In this document: positions 32,952 to 43,170 of the stretch, one piece after another
Position numbering within the stretch: the first letter of the stretch is position 1
Layout of the letters: each line of letters opens with the position of its first letter
From: an uncultured Woeseiaceae bacterium
GTDB taxonomy: Bacteria > Pseudomonadota > Gammaproteobacteria > Steroidobacterales > Woeseiaceae
Length of the DNA: 64,000 bases
Assembly (NCBI GenBank): GCA_947259985.1
Contig: CAMYOJ010000015.1
Span: 27,546 to 91,545 of the forward strand
Reading direction: 5' to 3'
The notes under the pieces: model-generated
The model's database searches: none
What the model saw: only the letters and a program-made list of their open reading frames with translations
Told to the model about the DNA's origin: nothing
Position numbers and translations under genes: made by a program

Positions 32952-33446
32952 ATGAAGATCCTGACACTGGTAAGGCACGCCAAATCAAGCTGGAAAGACA
33001 CTGGCCTGCGAGACCGGGACCGGCCCTTGAACAAGCGCGGCCAGCGCGATGCGCCGATCATGGGCAAGCGGCTGCACGATCACGGCATCCGCCCGTCACT
33101 GATTGTCAGCAGCCCGGCGAACCGCGCATGGACGACGGCGAAGATCTTCGCGAAAGAACTCTCCTACCCGCTCGAATTTCTGCAGCGCGACGACAACCTC
33201 TATCTCGCTTCCGTGGACCGCATACTCGACGTCGTTGTTTCCCAGGACGAGGGATTCAACAGCCTCATGATCGTAGGCCACAACCCTGGATTCACCGATT
33301 TCGCGAATTTCCTGTCGCCGAGTCTGACGTACAACCTGCCTACCGCCGGCGTCGTTTCAGTGAGCATCGACCAGGACCACTGGAATCTCTATGAGCAACC
33401 ACGGACAGAACTGCTCGTGCACGATTGGCCCAAGAAGACGCAATAA
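32952..33446 (+). CDS. sixA: SixA-type histidine phosphatase
   Basis: A 164-residue protein with the RHG-superfamily motif LTLVRHAKSSW, an Arg in LIVSSPANRAWTTA, and the late MIVGHNPGFTDFANFL with the second catalytic His. SixA dephosphorylates His residues on phosphorelay proteins such as ArcB or NPr; the target here is unknown. It lies 14 bases after sufT and may belong to the same transcript. The start is the ATG of MKILTLVRHA, 23 codons into the ORF track's frame. Confidence 0.9.
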   Translation: MKILTLVRHAKSSWKDTGLRDRDRPLNKRGQRDAPIMGKRLHDHGIRPSLIVSSPANRAWTTAKIFAKELSYPLEFLQRDDNLYLASVDRILDVVVSQDEGFNSLMIVGHNPGFTDFANFLSPSLTYNLPTAGVVSVSIDQDHWNLYEQPRTELLVHDWPKKTQ

Positions 33447-33493
33447 GCTCCATCGGAGGTATCCCTCGTGCTCGTGCCCGTAATCTGGCCGCT

Positions 33494-33769
33494 CTAAGCG
33501 ATGTCACTTACGTCCTGGTCTTCTTTCAGGGCCTTTGTTGGAATGATGAGCATGGGGCATTTTGCCTCGCGCATGACACCTTCACTGACGCTGCCCACCA
33601 GTCTCTTGTAAAGCCCGCCGCGGCCGTGGGCCCCCATGACGATCAGGTCGGCTTTTGCCGCTACGACTTCGCGCATGATGGCGCGAACCCGATCGCCACG
33701 TACAAGCAGCGGCGTTACGGCCACGCCGGCGTCTTCGAGCCGTTTCGCACAGTCCGTATCGGATGACCG
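33494..33769 (-). pseudogene. Truncated universal stress protein (C-terminal part)
   Basis: The frame reads ...CAKRLEDAGVAVTPLLVRGDRV then ADLIVMGAHGRGGLYKRLVGSVSEGVMREAKCPMLIIP, the C-terminal half of a UspA-type protein with the G-x2-G-x9-G-S/T nucleotide-binding motif. Upstream there is an in-frame TAG at 33770 and no start, so the first 55-60 residues of the family are missing. A GTG at 33724 gives the 76-residue ORF in the track. It abuts tRNA-Val, which suggests loss of its 5' part. It may also be a cut fragment still expressed as a short protein. Confidence 0.7.
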
Positions 33770-33813
33770 CTACTGTCTTGAACCGGCTTTGGAGTAAACT
33801 ACGGGAACCGGGC

Positions 33814-33889
33814 GGGCGATTAGCTCAGTTGGGAGAGCGCTGCATTCACATTGCAGAGGTCACTGGTTCGAGACCGGTATCGCCCACCA
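33814..33889 (+). tRNA. tRNA-Val (CAC anticodon)
   Basis: 76 bases with acceptor GGGCGAT/ATCGCCC, D arm AGCTCAGTTGGGAGAGC, anticodon stem CTGCA/TGCAG around TTCACAT (anticodon CAC, reading GUG), T arm GGTTCGAGACC and an encoded CCA. All arms pair well. A CAC valine isoacceptor is common in GC-rich genomes. Confidence 0.97.
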
Positions 33890-33992
33890 CTTCATCCTGC
33901 ATGTGCCCTGCTACCGCCCGGCATGGCCCTCGAAAATGCCGCAGAAACTTTCCAGAACTTACTTTAAATAAGAATTATACGTTATTGTTTTT

Positions 33993-35351
33993 TCAACATT
34001 CTGGGACATTCACGGCGAGGCCGCCCTGGGACGTTTCCTTGTAGTGCGATGACATGTCGAGGCCGGTCTGGCGCATCGTCTCGATGACCTGGTCGAGCGT
34101 GACCTTGTGCGTGCCGTCACCGTGCATTGCGAGTTTTGCGGCGTTAATTGCCTTGACCGCGCCCATCGCGTTGCGCTCGATGCACGGGATCTGTACGAGC
34201 CCGCCGATCGGATCGCAGGTCAGGCCCAGGTTGTGCTCCATGCCGATCTCCGCGGCCTCCTCCACGTGATCGTTGGAGCCACCGAGCACCGCGGCCAGCC
34301 CGCCTGCCGCCATCGAACAGGCGACCCCTACTTCGCCCTGGCAGCCCATCTCGGCACCTGATATCGAGGCATTGACCTTGTAGAGAATGCCAATAGCCCC
34401 GGCCGTCAAAATGAAACGCCGTATACCTTCCTTGTCGGCGTCCGGGACAAAGCGATCATAGAACATGAGTACAGCCGGGATGATGCCTGCCGCACCGTTG
34501 GTCGGTGACGTGACCACGCGGCCACCCGCCGCATTCTCCTCGTTGACGGCAATCGCGAACGTATTGACCCATTCCATGGCGTCGAGCGGTGCCGGTTCGC
34601 CGCGTGCGGACAGGCTGCGGTGCAGCTTTGGCGCACGGCGGATGACTGCCATCTTGCCGGGCAGTACGCCTTCCGTACGCAGGCCACGATCTATGCAGTC
34701 GCTCATCGCGGCCCAGATCGAATCGATGCGCCGGAAAACCTCCTCCTTACTGCGCCAGGATGTCTCATTCGCCAAAACGAGCTCGGCAATACTCAGGTTC
34801 TCGGCAGCCGCCGTCTCGAGCAGCGCTTCGCTGGTCACGAACGGCAGCGGCGGTTCGCCCTCCTGCTCCGCCGGCTCTTCCTCGTCATTACGGGCGATAA
34901 AGCCACCGCCTAAGGAGAAGAAGTTCTCCTCGAGCAACACTGCACCGTCCTTACCGTAGGCCAGGAAGTGCATGCCGTTGGTGTGTCGCGACAACTCGCG
35001 CTCGAAGTCGAAGCGCAGATCGGTCTCGGGATCGAAGCGCATGAGACCGATGCCTGGCACATCGATCTCGCGATTCTCGCGAATCGCCGCCAACAGGCCA
35101 TCGACAGCATCGGGATCGATCGTTTCGGGCAGTAAGCCCGACAACCCGAGCAATACAGCAGAGTCAGTACCGTGGCCCTTGCCCGTCCAGGCAAGCGAGC
35201 CGTGCAAAGCCACCTCTATACGATGCACATCAGCTGCGACGGTTTCGAGATCCGCGACAAACGCGCAAGCGGCTTTCATTGGCCCCACCGTGTGGGAACT
35301 CGACGGGCCGATACCGATCTTGAAGATATCGAATATGCTGATCGTTGCCAT
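33993..35351 (-). CDS. sdaA: L-serine ammonia-lyase, iron-sulfur dependent
   Basis: A 452-residue single-chain enzyme that turns L-serine into pyruvate and ammonia with a [4Fe-4S] cluster. N-terminal domain [14 protein letters not shown] and C-terminal [18 protein letters not shown] are typical; cluster cysteines occur in [18 protein letters not shown] and IPCIERN. The protein ends in NVPEC, the C-terminal Cys that reaches into the active site in this family. Its start shares one base with the putA stop (TAATG). It would itself depend on the suf products. Threonine from kbl-tdh supplies glycine nearby. Confidence 0.94.
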   Translation of the reverse strand: MATISIFDIFKIGIGPSSSHTVGPMKAACAFVADLETVAADVHRIEVALHGSLAWTGKGHGTDSAVLLGLSGLLPETIDPDAVDGLLAAIRENREIDVPGIGLMRFDPETDLRFDFERELSRHTNGMHFLAYGKDGAVLLEENFFSLGGGFIARNDEEEPAEQEGEPPLPFVTSEALLETAAAENLSIAELVLANETSWRSKEEVFRRIDSIWAAMSDCIDRGLRTEGVLPGKMAVIRRAPKLHRSLSARGEPAPLDAMEWVNTFAIAVNEENAAGGRVVTSPTNGAAGIIPAVLMFYDRFVPDADKEGIRRFILTAGAIGILYKVNASISGAEMGCQGEVGVACSMAAGGLAAVLGGSNDHVEEAAEIGMEHNLGLTCDPIGGLVQIPCIERNAMGAVKAINAAKLAMHGDGTHKVTLDQVIETMRQTGLDMSSHYKETSQGGLAVNVPEC

Positions 35352-38300
35352 TAGTCGGAGCTGAGCGTCAGCAGGCTAGCGTTACCGCCCACGGCCGAGA
35401 TGTTATTGCTGACCGTGTACTCGGTACCCATTCTCTGCAGGTAATGCGGCCCACCGGCCTTCGGGCCCGTGCCGGACAGGCCACGACCGCCGAACGGTTG
35501 CACGCCAACGACAGCGCCAATCATGTTTCGATTGATGTAAATATTGCCCGCACCCGAGTCCATGACGAGCCCGGCCGCGCGCGAGTCAATGCGGCTGTGC
35601 AGACCCATCGTCAGGCCGAATCCCGTGCCATTGACGGCAGCGACCATCTTGTCGAGGTGGCGGCTCTTGAACTTGATGACGTGCAGCACGGGACCGAAGA
35701 CCTCTTCGGTCAGGACGCTGATATCGTCGATCTCGACGAGCGTCGGCGCGAAGAATGTACCCGCCTCGGTCCACTCCGGCATGCTGCAGCGATGCACGAT
35801 CCTGGCCTTGGGTTCTTTCTCCATGCGCTCGACATGTGCCTGCAATATCTCGCGGGACGGCTCGTCTATCGCCGGACCGACATCTGTCGACAGGTGCCGC
35901 GGATCCCCGATATCGAGCTCTTCCATGTAGCCCTTTAGCAAATCGAGCGTACGCGGCTCTATGTCATCCTGCACGCAAAGCAGCCGCAGCGCCGAACAAC
36001 GCTGACCCGCGCTGTTGAACGCCGAATAAATCGCGTCGTGCACGACCTGCTCGGGCAGCGCCGAACTGTCGACAAACATCGCGTTTTGTCCGCCGGTTTC
36101 GGCGATCAGCGTGCCGATGGGGCCGTCTTTGTGGGCGAGCGTCTGGTTGATCGTCTGCGCGACGCCCGTCGATCCCGTGAATACGACGCCCGTGAGCCGC
36201 GGGTCGGCCGTAGCGCGGCCGCCGATTCGCGACCCGGAACCCGGCATGAAATGCAGTACCTCACCCGGCACGCCGGCTTCGTGCATGAGCTGGATGGCGC
36301 GATATCCAATCAGCGGCGTCGGCGCCGCCGGTTTCGCAATCACGGCGTTGCCCGCTGCGAGAGCCGCGGCAACCTGGCCCGTGAAGATCGCGAGCGGGAA
36401 ATTCCACGGGCTGATACAGATGAACACGCCCTTGCCGCGCAGGCCATAGGTGTTGCGCTCTCCTGTCGGTCCAGGCATCACGAGCGGGGCGCCAAAATGC
36501 CGCTTCGCTTGCGCACCGTAGTAGCGCAGGAAGTCCACGGCCTCGCGGAGCTCGGAGATGGCGTCGGGGATGGTGCGTCCGCCCTCCCTGACCACCAGCC
36601 CCAACAACTCGGCGTGGTGTTCTTCGAACAGGTCCGCCGCGCGACTGAGCACCCGGGCACGCTCATCGGCCCCGGCGCGATCCCAGGCTACCTGGCCGAC
36701 GACGGCCATCTCCAGAGCGGCATCGACATGCTCCTCCGAGGCCAGGTGGCACATTCCGACGACTTCCGAGGTATTCGTCGGATTGACCGACGGTTGTTCG
36801 ACGCCGGTCACCTCTTTGCCACCTATGATCGGCTTGCCCGTTATGGGGCTCGCGGCAGCCGCTTCGAGATCCCCCAACAGCCGGCGACTGATGTTGCGGT
36901 CAGCGACATTGAAGCCGTGCGAGTTGTCGCGTTCCGGTTGGAATATATCCACGGGCCGCGGGATCTTCGGGTGCGCCTTGAAGTCGTGATGGGCCGCCAG
37001 CTTGAGCGGATCGGCAATGATGTCATCCACGGCAATCGATTCGTCGATGATCTTGTTGACGAACGACGTGTTCGAGCCGTTTTCAAGCAGCCGCCTCACG
37101 AGGTAAGGCAGCAGATCCTCGTGATTACCAACGGGTGCATAAACGCGACAGGGCCGATCGTGTTTTGCCGGATCCACGACCTCCGCGTACAGCTCCTCTC
37201 CCATACCGTGGAGCCGCTGGAACTCATAGTCCCGCCGTGCGCCGGCATAGTGCAGGACGCTCGCCAAAGTGTGCGCGTTGTGGGTCGCGAATTGCGCATA
37301 TATCTTGTCCCCGGCCGCCAGCGCCGCCTGCGCGCAGGCCAGGTAAGACACGTCGGAGTGCGACTTGCGCGTGAACACGGGATAGCTCTCGATACCCTGT
37401 TCCTGCGCCCACTTGACCTCGCTGTCCCAGTAGGCGCCCTTGACGAGCCGCACGGGAATACGGCGGCCTACGTCAGCGGCCAGCTCTTCGACGAAGCGCA
37501 TCGTGTCGCGACCGCGACGCTGGTAGGTCTGCACGGCGAGACCGAATCCGTCCCAACCGTCGAGCGCCTTGTCGCGGTAAATTCGTTCGAAAATCTCGAG
37601 CCACATTTCGAGGCGATGGGCCTCTTCGGAATCGATGGTCAGACCGATGCCGACGTCCTTCGCATGCGTGGCCAGCTCGAGTACCGAGGGCACGAGTTCG
37701 GCCATGACGCGTTCCTGGTGGGTGTACTCGTAACGCGGGTGCAACGCCGATAACTTCACCGAGATGCCGGGCGCCGAGAATACGTCTGGCGCGTCGATTT
37801 GCGGGCCGCTGGCAATGCTGTCGATGCCTTCGTGGTAGTTCTCGAGGTAGCGGCTCGCATCGGCCGCAGTCAGCGCCGACTCGCCGAGCATGTCGAACGA
37901 GTAACGGTACGGAAGCTTCTCGTTCTTGAGCGAGCGTTTCAGTGCCTCGCCAATCGTGCGCCCCATGACGAACTGGTGCCCCATGATCTTCATGGCCTGG
38001 CGCATGGCCGTGCGCACGAGCGGCTCACCCGCGCGGCTGACCAGCTTGCCGAGCACCTGACCAGGGTTGCTCGTGGCGATCTCATCGAGGGTCAGGATCT
38101 TCCCCGTGAGCATCAGCCCCCAGGTAGAAGCATTGACGAACAGCGAATCGCTGGCACCGATGTGGTCTTTCCAGTGCGCCGACGCAATCTTGTCGGCGAT
38201 GAGACGGTCTGCGGTATCCGCATCGGGAATACGCAACAGTGCCTCGGCAATACACATGAGCAGGACACCCTCATCCGACGACAGGTCGTACTGCTGCAGG

Positions 38301-38509
38301 AAAGCCTCGATGCCACCGTCCGTCTTCGTATTCTCGCGCACGGCGCGCACCAGTTGGGCCGCAGTCTCCTGGATCTTGCTGCGAACGCTGGCGCCCGGGT
38401 CGGCCTCTGCAGCAAGCTCCTTTACGAGCTTTTCCTCGTCGGCGAGATAGCGGTCATTGATATAGGAAATGCTGCTTTCCCGAGCAGCAGGCTGATCAAC
38501 AAAGCTCAT
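35351..38509 (-). CDS. putA: Bifunctional proline dehydrogenase / P5C dehydrogenase PutA
   Basis: A 1052-residue enzyme that oxidises proline to glutamate via pyrroline-5-carboxylate. The start is the ATG of MSFVDQPAARE; the extra 78 residues in the ORF track are rejected. Residues up to about 480 form the FAD-binding PRODH barrel (LVKGAYWDSEVKWAQ, RVYAPVGNHEDLLPYLVRRLLENGSN). The second half is an aldehyde dehydrogenase: FISPWNFPLAIFTGQ-type sequence, GSTGVAQTINQ, the Glu in LIAETGGQNAMF and nucleophile Cys in SAGQRCSALR. There is no ribbon-helix-helix, so it lacks the DNA-binding function of E. coli PutA and is of the short type. Confidence 0.95.
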   Translation of the reverse strand: MSFVDQPAARESSISYINDRYLADEEKLVKELAAEADPGASVRSKIQETAAQLVRAVRENTKTDGGIEAFLQQYDLSSDEGVLLMCIAEALLRIPDADTADRLIADKIASAHWKDHIGASDSLFVNASTWGLMLTGKILTLDEIATSNPGQVLGKLVSRAGEPLVRTAMRQAMKIMGHQFVMGRTIGEALKRSLKNEKLPYRYSFDMLGESALTAADASRYLENYHEGIDSIASGPQIDAPDVFSAPGISVKLSALHPRYEYTHQERVMAELVPSVLELATHAKDVGIGLTIDSEEAHRLEMWLEIFERIYRDKALDGWDGFGLAVQTYQRRGRDTMRFVEELAADVGRRIPVRLVKGAYWDSEVKWAQEQGIESYPVFTRKSHSDVSYLACAQAALAAGDKIYAQFATHNAHTLASVLHYAGARRDYEFQRLHGMGEELYAEVVDPAKHDRPCRVYAPVGNHEDLLPYLVRRLLENGSNTSFVNKIIDESIAVDDIIADPLKLAAHHDFKAHPKIPRPVDIFQPERDNSHGFNVADRNISRRLLGDLEAAAASPITGKPIIGGKEVTGVEQPSVNPTNTSEVVGMCHLASEEHVDAALEMAVVGQVAWDRAGADERARVLSRAADLFEEHHAELLGLVVREGGRTIPDAISELREAVDFLRYYGAQAKRHFGAPLVMPGPTGERNTYGLRGKGVFICISPWNFPLAIFTGQVAAALAAGNAVIAKPAAPTPLIGYRAIQLMHEAGVPGEVLHFMPGSGSRIGGRATADPRLTGVVFTGSTGVAQTINQTLAHKDGPIGTLIAETGGQNAMFVDSSALPEQVVHDAIYSAFNSAGQRCSALRLLCVQDDIEPRTLDLLKGYMEELDIGDPRHLSTDVGPAIDEPSREILQAHVERMEKEPKARIVHRCSMPEWTEAGTFFAPTLVEIDDISVLTEEVFGPVLHVIKFKSRHLDKMVAAVNGTGFGLTMGLHSRIDSRAAGLVMDSGAGNIYINRNMIGAVVGVQPFGGRGLSGTGPKAGGPHYLQRMGTEYTVSNNISAVGGNASLLTLSSD

Positions 38510-38618
38510 GAAAGGACTCCAGTCACCCACTCTTGCGGTGGATTCAAAATGCAACACAAGGGCGGCGATTATAGGGTATTGGAAGCGAAACAGGCATCGG
38601 TATTCGCCCGGATTCCCG

Positions 38619-39005
38619 TCAGTTCCCGCGGTTCCGGTCACGCAGTTTGCGGCGCGTATGCTTGTCGGGCTTTCCGCTCGTCGTGGGCATCTGCATCCGG
38701 TCTCGTCGCAGCTCGGCAACCGTCTGCTCGCGGCGGGCGACACTCTCCGGGGACTCCTCGTAACAGGCTTGCGCCTCCCTGGCAGGTCCCCGCCTCGCTG
38801 GCAATGCGAGTACCGTCAATTCCCAGGTCAACTGCTGGCGAACGAGACGAATCCGGTCACCGACGCGCACGCGAAACGAGGTCCGCGCCGTCTCGCCATT
38901 GACGCGCACGTGGCCACCGTGCACGGCGGCACTCGCGGCTGTCCGTGTCTTGTAAAATCGCGTGAACCACAGCCAGCGATCCAGCCGTAGCGAGTCGTTG
39001 GACAA
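38619..39005 (-). CDS. hslR: S4-domain RNA-binding heat shock protein Hsp15
   Basis: A 128-residue protein that binds free 50S subunits carrying peptidyl-tRNA. The S4 motif LDRWLWFTRFYKTRTAASAAVHGGHVRVNG is clear and the tail is Arg/Lys-rich (RRKLRDRNRGN). It lies 109 bases upstream of putA on the same strand, probably a separate unit. Confidence 0.92.
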   Translation of the reverse strand: MSNDSLRLDRWLWFTRFYKTRTAASAAVHGGHVRVNGETARTSFRVRVGDRIRLVRQQLTWELTVLALPARRGPAREAQACYEESPESVARREQTVAELRRDRMQMPTTSGKPDKHTRRKLRDRNRGN

Positions 39006-39065
39006 CGCCTTTCTCCCTGGTCCTCCTGATATACTTTGCGTCCTTTCAACTGAGAGAGCAATCCC

Positions 39066-40265
39066 GTGTCAACGTCCTTTCTCGAATCCCTCGCGGGGCA
39101 AACCGAAGCGCTGAAGAGTGAGGGGCTGTTCAAGTCCGAGAGACTCATAACAGGGCCGCAGCAGGCCGCCATCGACGTGCGTGCCAACGGCGGCACAGAC
39201 CATGTCCTGAACCTGTGTGCCAACAATTATCTTGGCCTTGCCAATCATCCCGAGGTCATACAGGCCGCGCACAAGGCGCTCGACGAGTACGGCTACGGCA
39301 TGGCCTCCGTGCGCTTCATTTGCGGCACGCAGACGATCCACAAGGAACTCGAAGCGCGCATCAGCGAATTCCTCGGCACCGAGGACACGATCCTCTATCC
39401 ATCCTGCTTCGATGCCAACGGCGGCCTCTTCGAGACCCTCCTCGGAAAGTCGGACGCCGTCATAAGCGACGCTTTGAATCACGCCAGCATCATCGACGGC
39501 ATCAGGCTGTGCAAAGCGGGCCGCTATCGCTATGCCAACAACGACATGCAGGATCTCAAGAAAGCTTTGCAGGATGCCTCCGGTGCCGACGTACGCCTGG
39601 TCGTGACCGACGGCGTGTTCTCGATGGACGGCACAATCGCCGACCTGGGCGGCATCTGCGAACTCGCCGACGAGCACGACGCATTGACGATGATCGACGA
39701 TTGCCACGCGGCCGGTTTCCTGGGAGAGCGCGGCCGTGGCACACACGAATATCGTGGCGTAATGGGGCGTATCGACATAATTACGGGGACGCTCGGCAAA
39801 GCGCTCGGGGGCGCTTCGGGCGGCTACACCTCCGGACGCAAGGAAATTGTGGGCTGGCTAAGGCAACGCTCGCGCCCCTACCTGTTTTCGAACTCGGTGG
39901 CGCCCATGATCGCGGCATCGTCTATTGCCGTCCTCGACTTGCTCGAACGTGACAATTCGCTGCAGCAACAGCTGCATGAAAACGCCGACTATTTTCGCAG
40001 CCAGATGACCGAACGCGGTTTCGAGATAAAACCGGGCGAGCACCCGATCATTCCGGTCATGCTCGGCGACGCGAAACTCGCAACCACGATGGCAGACAAG
40101 CTGCTCGAGCGCGGCATCTATGTCATCGGCTTCGCCTACCCGGTCGTGCCCAGGGGCCAGGCCAGGATACGCACACAGATGTCGGCGGGACTGACCCGCG
40201 AGCATCTCGACTCGGCTATTGATGCTTTTACTGATGTCGGCCGCGAACTCGGCGTAATAGACTGA
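39066..40265 (+). CDS. kbl: Glycine C-acetyltransferase (2-amino-3-ketobutyrate CoA ligase)
   Basis: A 399-residue PLP enzyme that splits 2-amino-3-oxobutyrate with CoA into glycine and acetyl-CoA. The PLP Lys is in [15 protein letters not shown], and [17 protein letters not shown] is the family's Asp motif. GTG start. With tdh, 26 bases downstream, it degrades threonine. Confidence 0.96.
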   Translation: MSTSFLESLAGQTEALKSEGLFKSERLITGPQQAAIDVRANGGTDHVLNLCANNYLGLANHPEVIQAAHKALDEYGYGMASVRFICGTQTIHKELEARISEFLGTEDTILYPSCFDANGGLFETLLGKSDAVISDALNHASIIDGIRLCKAGRYRYANNDMQDLKKALQDASGADVRLVVTDGVFSMDGTIADLGGICELADEHDALTMIDDCHAAGFLGERGRGTHEYRGVMGRIDIITGTLGKALGGASGGYTSGRKEIVGWLRQRSRPYLFSNSVAPMIAASSIAVLDLLERDNSLQQQLHENADYFRSQMTERGFEIKPGEHPIIPVMLGDAKLATTMADKLLERGIYVIGFAYPVVPRGQARIRTQMSAGLTREHLDSAIDAFTDVGRELGVID

Positions 40266-40291
40266 CCTGACCAGTTCCCGAGGGCACTACG

Positions 40292-41317
40292 ATGAAAGCA
40301 CTCGTCAAAGCCAAACCTGAGCGCGGCATCTGGATGGAAGACATAGCGGTCCCGGAAGTCGGCCACAATGACGTCCTGATCAAAATCAACCGCACAGCCA
40401 TATGCGGCACCGATATACATATCTTCAAGTGGGACGACTGGGCGCAGGCAACCATTCCCGTGCCAATGGCGGTTGGCCACGAATTCAGTGGAGAAATCAT
40501 CGACCTAGGGATCGAGGTGCGCGGCTTCGAGGTCGGCGACCGCGTGTCGGCTGAAGGCCATATAACCTGCGGCTATTGCCGCAACTGTCGCGCCGGCCGA
40601 CGGCACCTGTGCATGCACGCGATCGGAGTCGGTGTGAACCGACCGGGGGCCTTTGCCGAATACCTGGCCGTGCCGGCGTTCAACGTTTTCAAGCTGCCCG
40701 ACATGATCACGGACGACATGGCGTCGATTCTCGATCCGCTCGGCAACGCGACTCATACGGCATTGTCATTCGACCTCGTCGGCGAAGACGTCCTGATTAC
40801 CGGAGCTGGCCCGATCGGCGTCATGGCGGTTGCCATCGCCCGATACGCGGGCGCGCGTCATATCGTGATTACGGACGTCAACGACTACCGACTGGGACTG
40901 GCTCGGGAAATGGGTGCATCGCGGGCAATCAACGTGACACGCGAGACTATTGACGACACGATGCAGGAACTCGGCATGGTCGAGGGTTTCGACGTCGGCA
41001 TGGAGATGTCAGGTAACCCGCAGGCATTCCGCGACATGCTCAAAGCGATGCACCATGGCGGCAAGATATCGATGCTCGGGATTCCACCGGGTGACATGGC
41101 GATCGACTGGAACGAGGTGATCTTCAAAGGACTGGTCATCAAGGGCATCTACGGCCGTGAGATGTTCGAGACCTGGTACAAGATGTCGAGCATGCTACAG
41201 AGCGGGCTCAACATGGATCCGATCATCACCCATCATTTCAACATCGACGAATTCCAGCCGGCCTTCGAACTCATGGAGTCCGGCCAGAGCGGCAAGGTCA
41301 TCCTGCACTGGAATTGA
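40292..41317 (+). CDS. tdh: L-threonine 3-dehydrogenase
   Basis: A 341-residue zinc-dependent medium-chain dehydrogenase oxidising threonine at C3 with NAD+. The catalytic zinc ligands appear in [15 protein letters not shown] and VGHEFSGE; the structural zinc cysteines in [15 protein letters not shown]. Rossmann motif is [15 protein letters not shown]. It follows kbl as in E. coli. Converges on sppA with 5 bases between. Confidence 0.96.
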   Translation: MKALVKAKPERGIWMEDIAVPEVGHNDVLIKINRTAICGTDIHIFKWDDWAQATIPVPMAVGHEFSGEIIDLGIEVRGFEVGDRVSAEGHITCGYCRNCRAGRRHLCMHAIGVGVNRPGAFAEYLAVPAFNVFKLPDMITDDMASILDPLGNATHTALSFDLVGEDVLITGAGPIGVMAVAIARYAGARHIVITDVNDYRLGLAREMGASRAINVTRETIDDTMQELGMVEGFDVGMEMSGNPQAFRDMLKAMHHGGKISMLGIPPGDMAIDWNEVIFKGLVIKGIYGREMFETWYKMSSMLQSGLNMDPIITHHFNIDEFQPAFELMESGQSGKVILHWN

Positions 41318-41322
41318 TTGCG

Positions 41323-43170
41323 TCAGTCGATCCGGCAGAAGCAGTGCGCGTAGGCGCCTTTCGGGTCATTGAAGCGCGTCGCGATTGAAAGCAGCTCCTG
41401 TAGCCTGCCCGCAAAGGTCGCGATCGGCGTCGGCGCGACAACAAAGACCGCGGGGTCGAGACCCGTGCTCCTGACCACGCTCAGCAGGTCGAGAATCATC
41501 TGCTCGGTGGGCGACAGTCGCGGCACTATCAGCTTCTGGCCATATTCGTCGAGGCCGGCGAGTTCCGCCGCAGCGGCAATTGCGTCGTCGAGGTCACCGA
41601 GTTCATCTACGAGCCCGTTCTCGAGCGCATCGCTGCCTGTCCAGACCTGCCCCTGGCCAATGCTGTCGACAGTCTGCTTGTCCATATCCCGATGTTCAGA
41701 GACTCCCGAAATGAAATCGTCGTAACCATTTTCGATGATGATCTGGAAAAGCTGCTTGCTGCGATCGGACATTTCGCGATCGGGCCGAAACTCTCCCGCC
41801 CAGGGTGTCGTCCCGACACCATCGGTCGCGACGCCAACGAGATCCATGGTTCTTTGAAAGGTCGGGAACATGCCGAAGATACCGATTGAGCCAGTCACGG
41901 TCGTCGGATTGGCAATGATCTTGTCGGCGACGACCGAGATCCAGTAGCCGCCGGACGCCGCAACGCTGCTCATCGATGCGACAACAGGCTTGCCGGCTGC
42001 CTGCAGTGTCTCGATCTCGTGGGCGATAACCTCGGAAGCAAACAGGCTGCCACCCGGACTGTCTACACGCAGCACCACCGACTTGACCGAGTCGTCGTTG
42101 AGGGCACGACGCAGCAATGCAGCCGTCGAATCGCCGCCAATCTTGCCGGGCGGTTGAGTACCATTCAGAATGTCGCCCGACGCAACTACGACGGCGACGT
42201 TCTGGTCATCCGCCTTGTCGCCGTGCAACAGGCGCAGTTGACCGAGATACTCAGCCATCGAGACTGACGCATACATCGCCTTATCGTCGCTGCTTTCACC
42301 GGCATAGACCTTGATACGGTCCCGAAGCTCTGCCCGGCTGAGCAGTTCATCGACGAGGCCGGCATCGAGCGTCGCAGTAGCAATATCACCGTCGGCGTTG
42401 GCCACGTGTTCAACGAGGTTCTGCGTGAACTCATCGATGGTGCCCTCTTCGAGTCCTCGCGCCGAAACAACATCATTCCGGTAGGCCGACCAGAACTGTT
42501 CAATCAGCCGTCCACGCGACTCCCTGTCCTCGGGCGACATGTCCATGCGCGTATAGGGTTCGACGTAAGACTTGTGAGTTCCGACGCGAAAAACGTTCCA
42601 GTCAATACGAAGCATCTCGATCGCATCGCGATAATAATTGCGGTACGCGCCAAAACCCTGCAGGAAAACGAAGCCCTCCGGATGCATGTACAACTCGTCC
42701 GCATGCGCACCGAGGTAATAGCCTTGCTGCGCGAAATAATCGCCGCTCGCGATGACCCGTTTGCCACTTTCACGAAACGCTGCGATCGCCGCAGCCACGC
42801 GCTGCAACTTGTCGAGACCTGCGGATCCCAGGGCGCTGAGTTCGAGGTGCACAACCGTGATGCGCTCATCCGTCGCTGCATATTCCAGTGCATCGACTAC
42901 GTCCTGCACGAGCGTCTGCGGCGGCGCGTCGCCAAACAATTCCGCAAGTGCACGATCGTAGGGATCACCCGCCAACTGCTCGACCAGCGCCCCCGAGGGC
43001 TGGATGAACAATGCCGCCTTCTTCGGCAATAGTGGTGGCGCCCCCGACATCGCACCGAAGAACAGCAGAAATATGAACAGCAACAACAGGAGGTGCATTA
43101 CCTTGCGCAGACCGTCGGCGCCATGCCAGAGCGCCGTCATCAGGCGAACGAAGATGTTGCGGCTATTCAT
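41323..43170 (-). CDS. sppA: Signal peptide peptidase SppA (67K type)
   Basis: A 615-residue inner-membrane protease with one N-terminal transmembrane helix that clears signal peptides left in the membrane. The Ser nucleophile lies in SMSSVAASGGYWISV, the general-base Lys in VGTHKSYVEPYTRMD, and VDSPGGSLFASEV is the first SDH-like loop. The length fits the long duplicated form of proteobacteria. Start overlaps the sugar dehydrogenase stop (TCATGA). Confidence 0.95.
   Translation of the reverse strand: MNSRNIFVRLMTALWHGADGLRKVMHLLLLLFIFLLFFGAMSGAPPLLPKKAALFIQPSGALVEQLAGDPYDRALAELFGDAPPQTLVQDVVDALEYAATDERITVVHLELSALGSAGLDKLQRVAAAIAAFRESGKRVIASGDYFAQQGYYLGAHADELYMHPEGFVFLQGFGAYRNYYRDAIEMLRIDWNVFRVGTHKSYVEPYTRMDMSPEDRESRGRLIEQFWSAYRNDVVSARGLEEGTIDEFTQNLVEHVANADGDIATATLDAGLVDELLSRAELRDRIKVYAGESSDDKAMYASVSMAEYLGQLRLLHGDKADDQNVAVVVASGDILNGTQPPGKIGGDSTAALLRRALNDDSVKSVVLRVDSPGGSLFASEVIAHEIETLQAAGKPVVASMSSVAASGGYWISVVADKIIANPTTVTGSIGIFGMFPTFQRTMDLVGVATDGVGTTPWAGEFRPDREMSDRSKQLFQIIIENGYDDFISGVSEHRDMDKQTVDSIGQGQVWTGSDALENGLVDELGDLDDAIAAAAELAGLDEYGQKLIVPRLSPTEQMILDLLSVVRSTGLDPAVFVVAPTPIATFAGRLQELLSIATRFNDPKGAYAHCFCRID

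Noticed and set aside
36038-37753. 571-residue ORF antisense to putA
   Set aside because: No recognisable domain, no SD, and the opposite strand holds the full PutA with active-site motifs.
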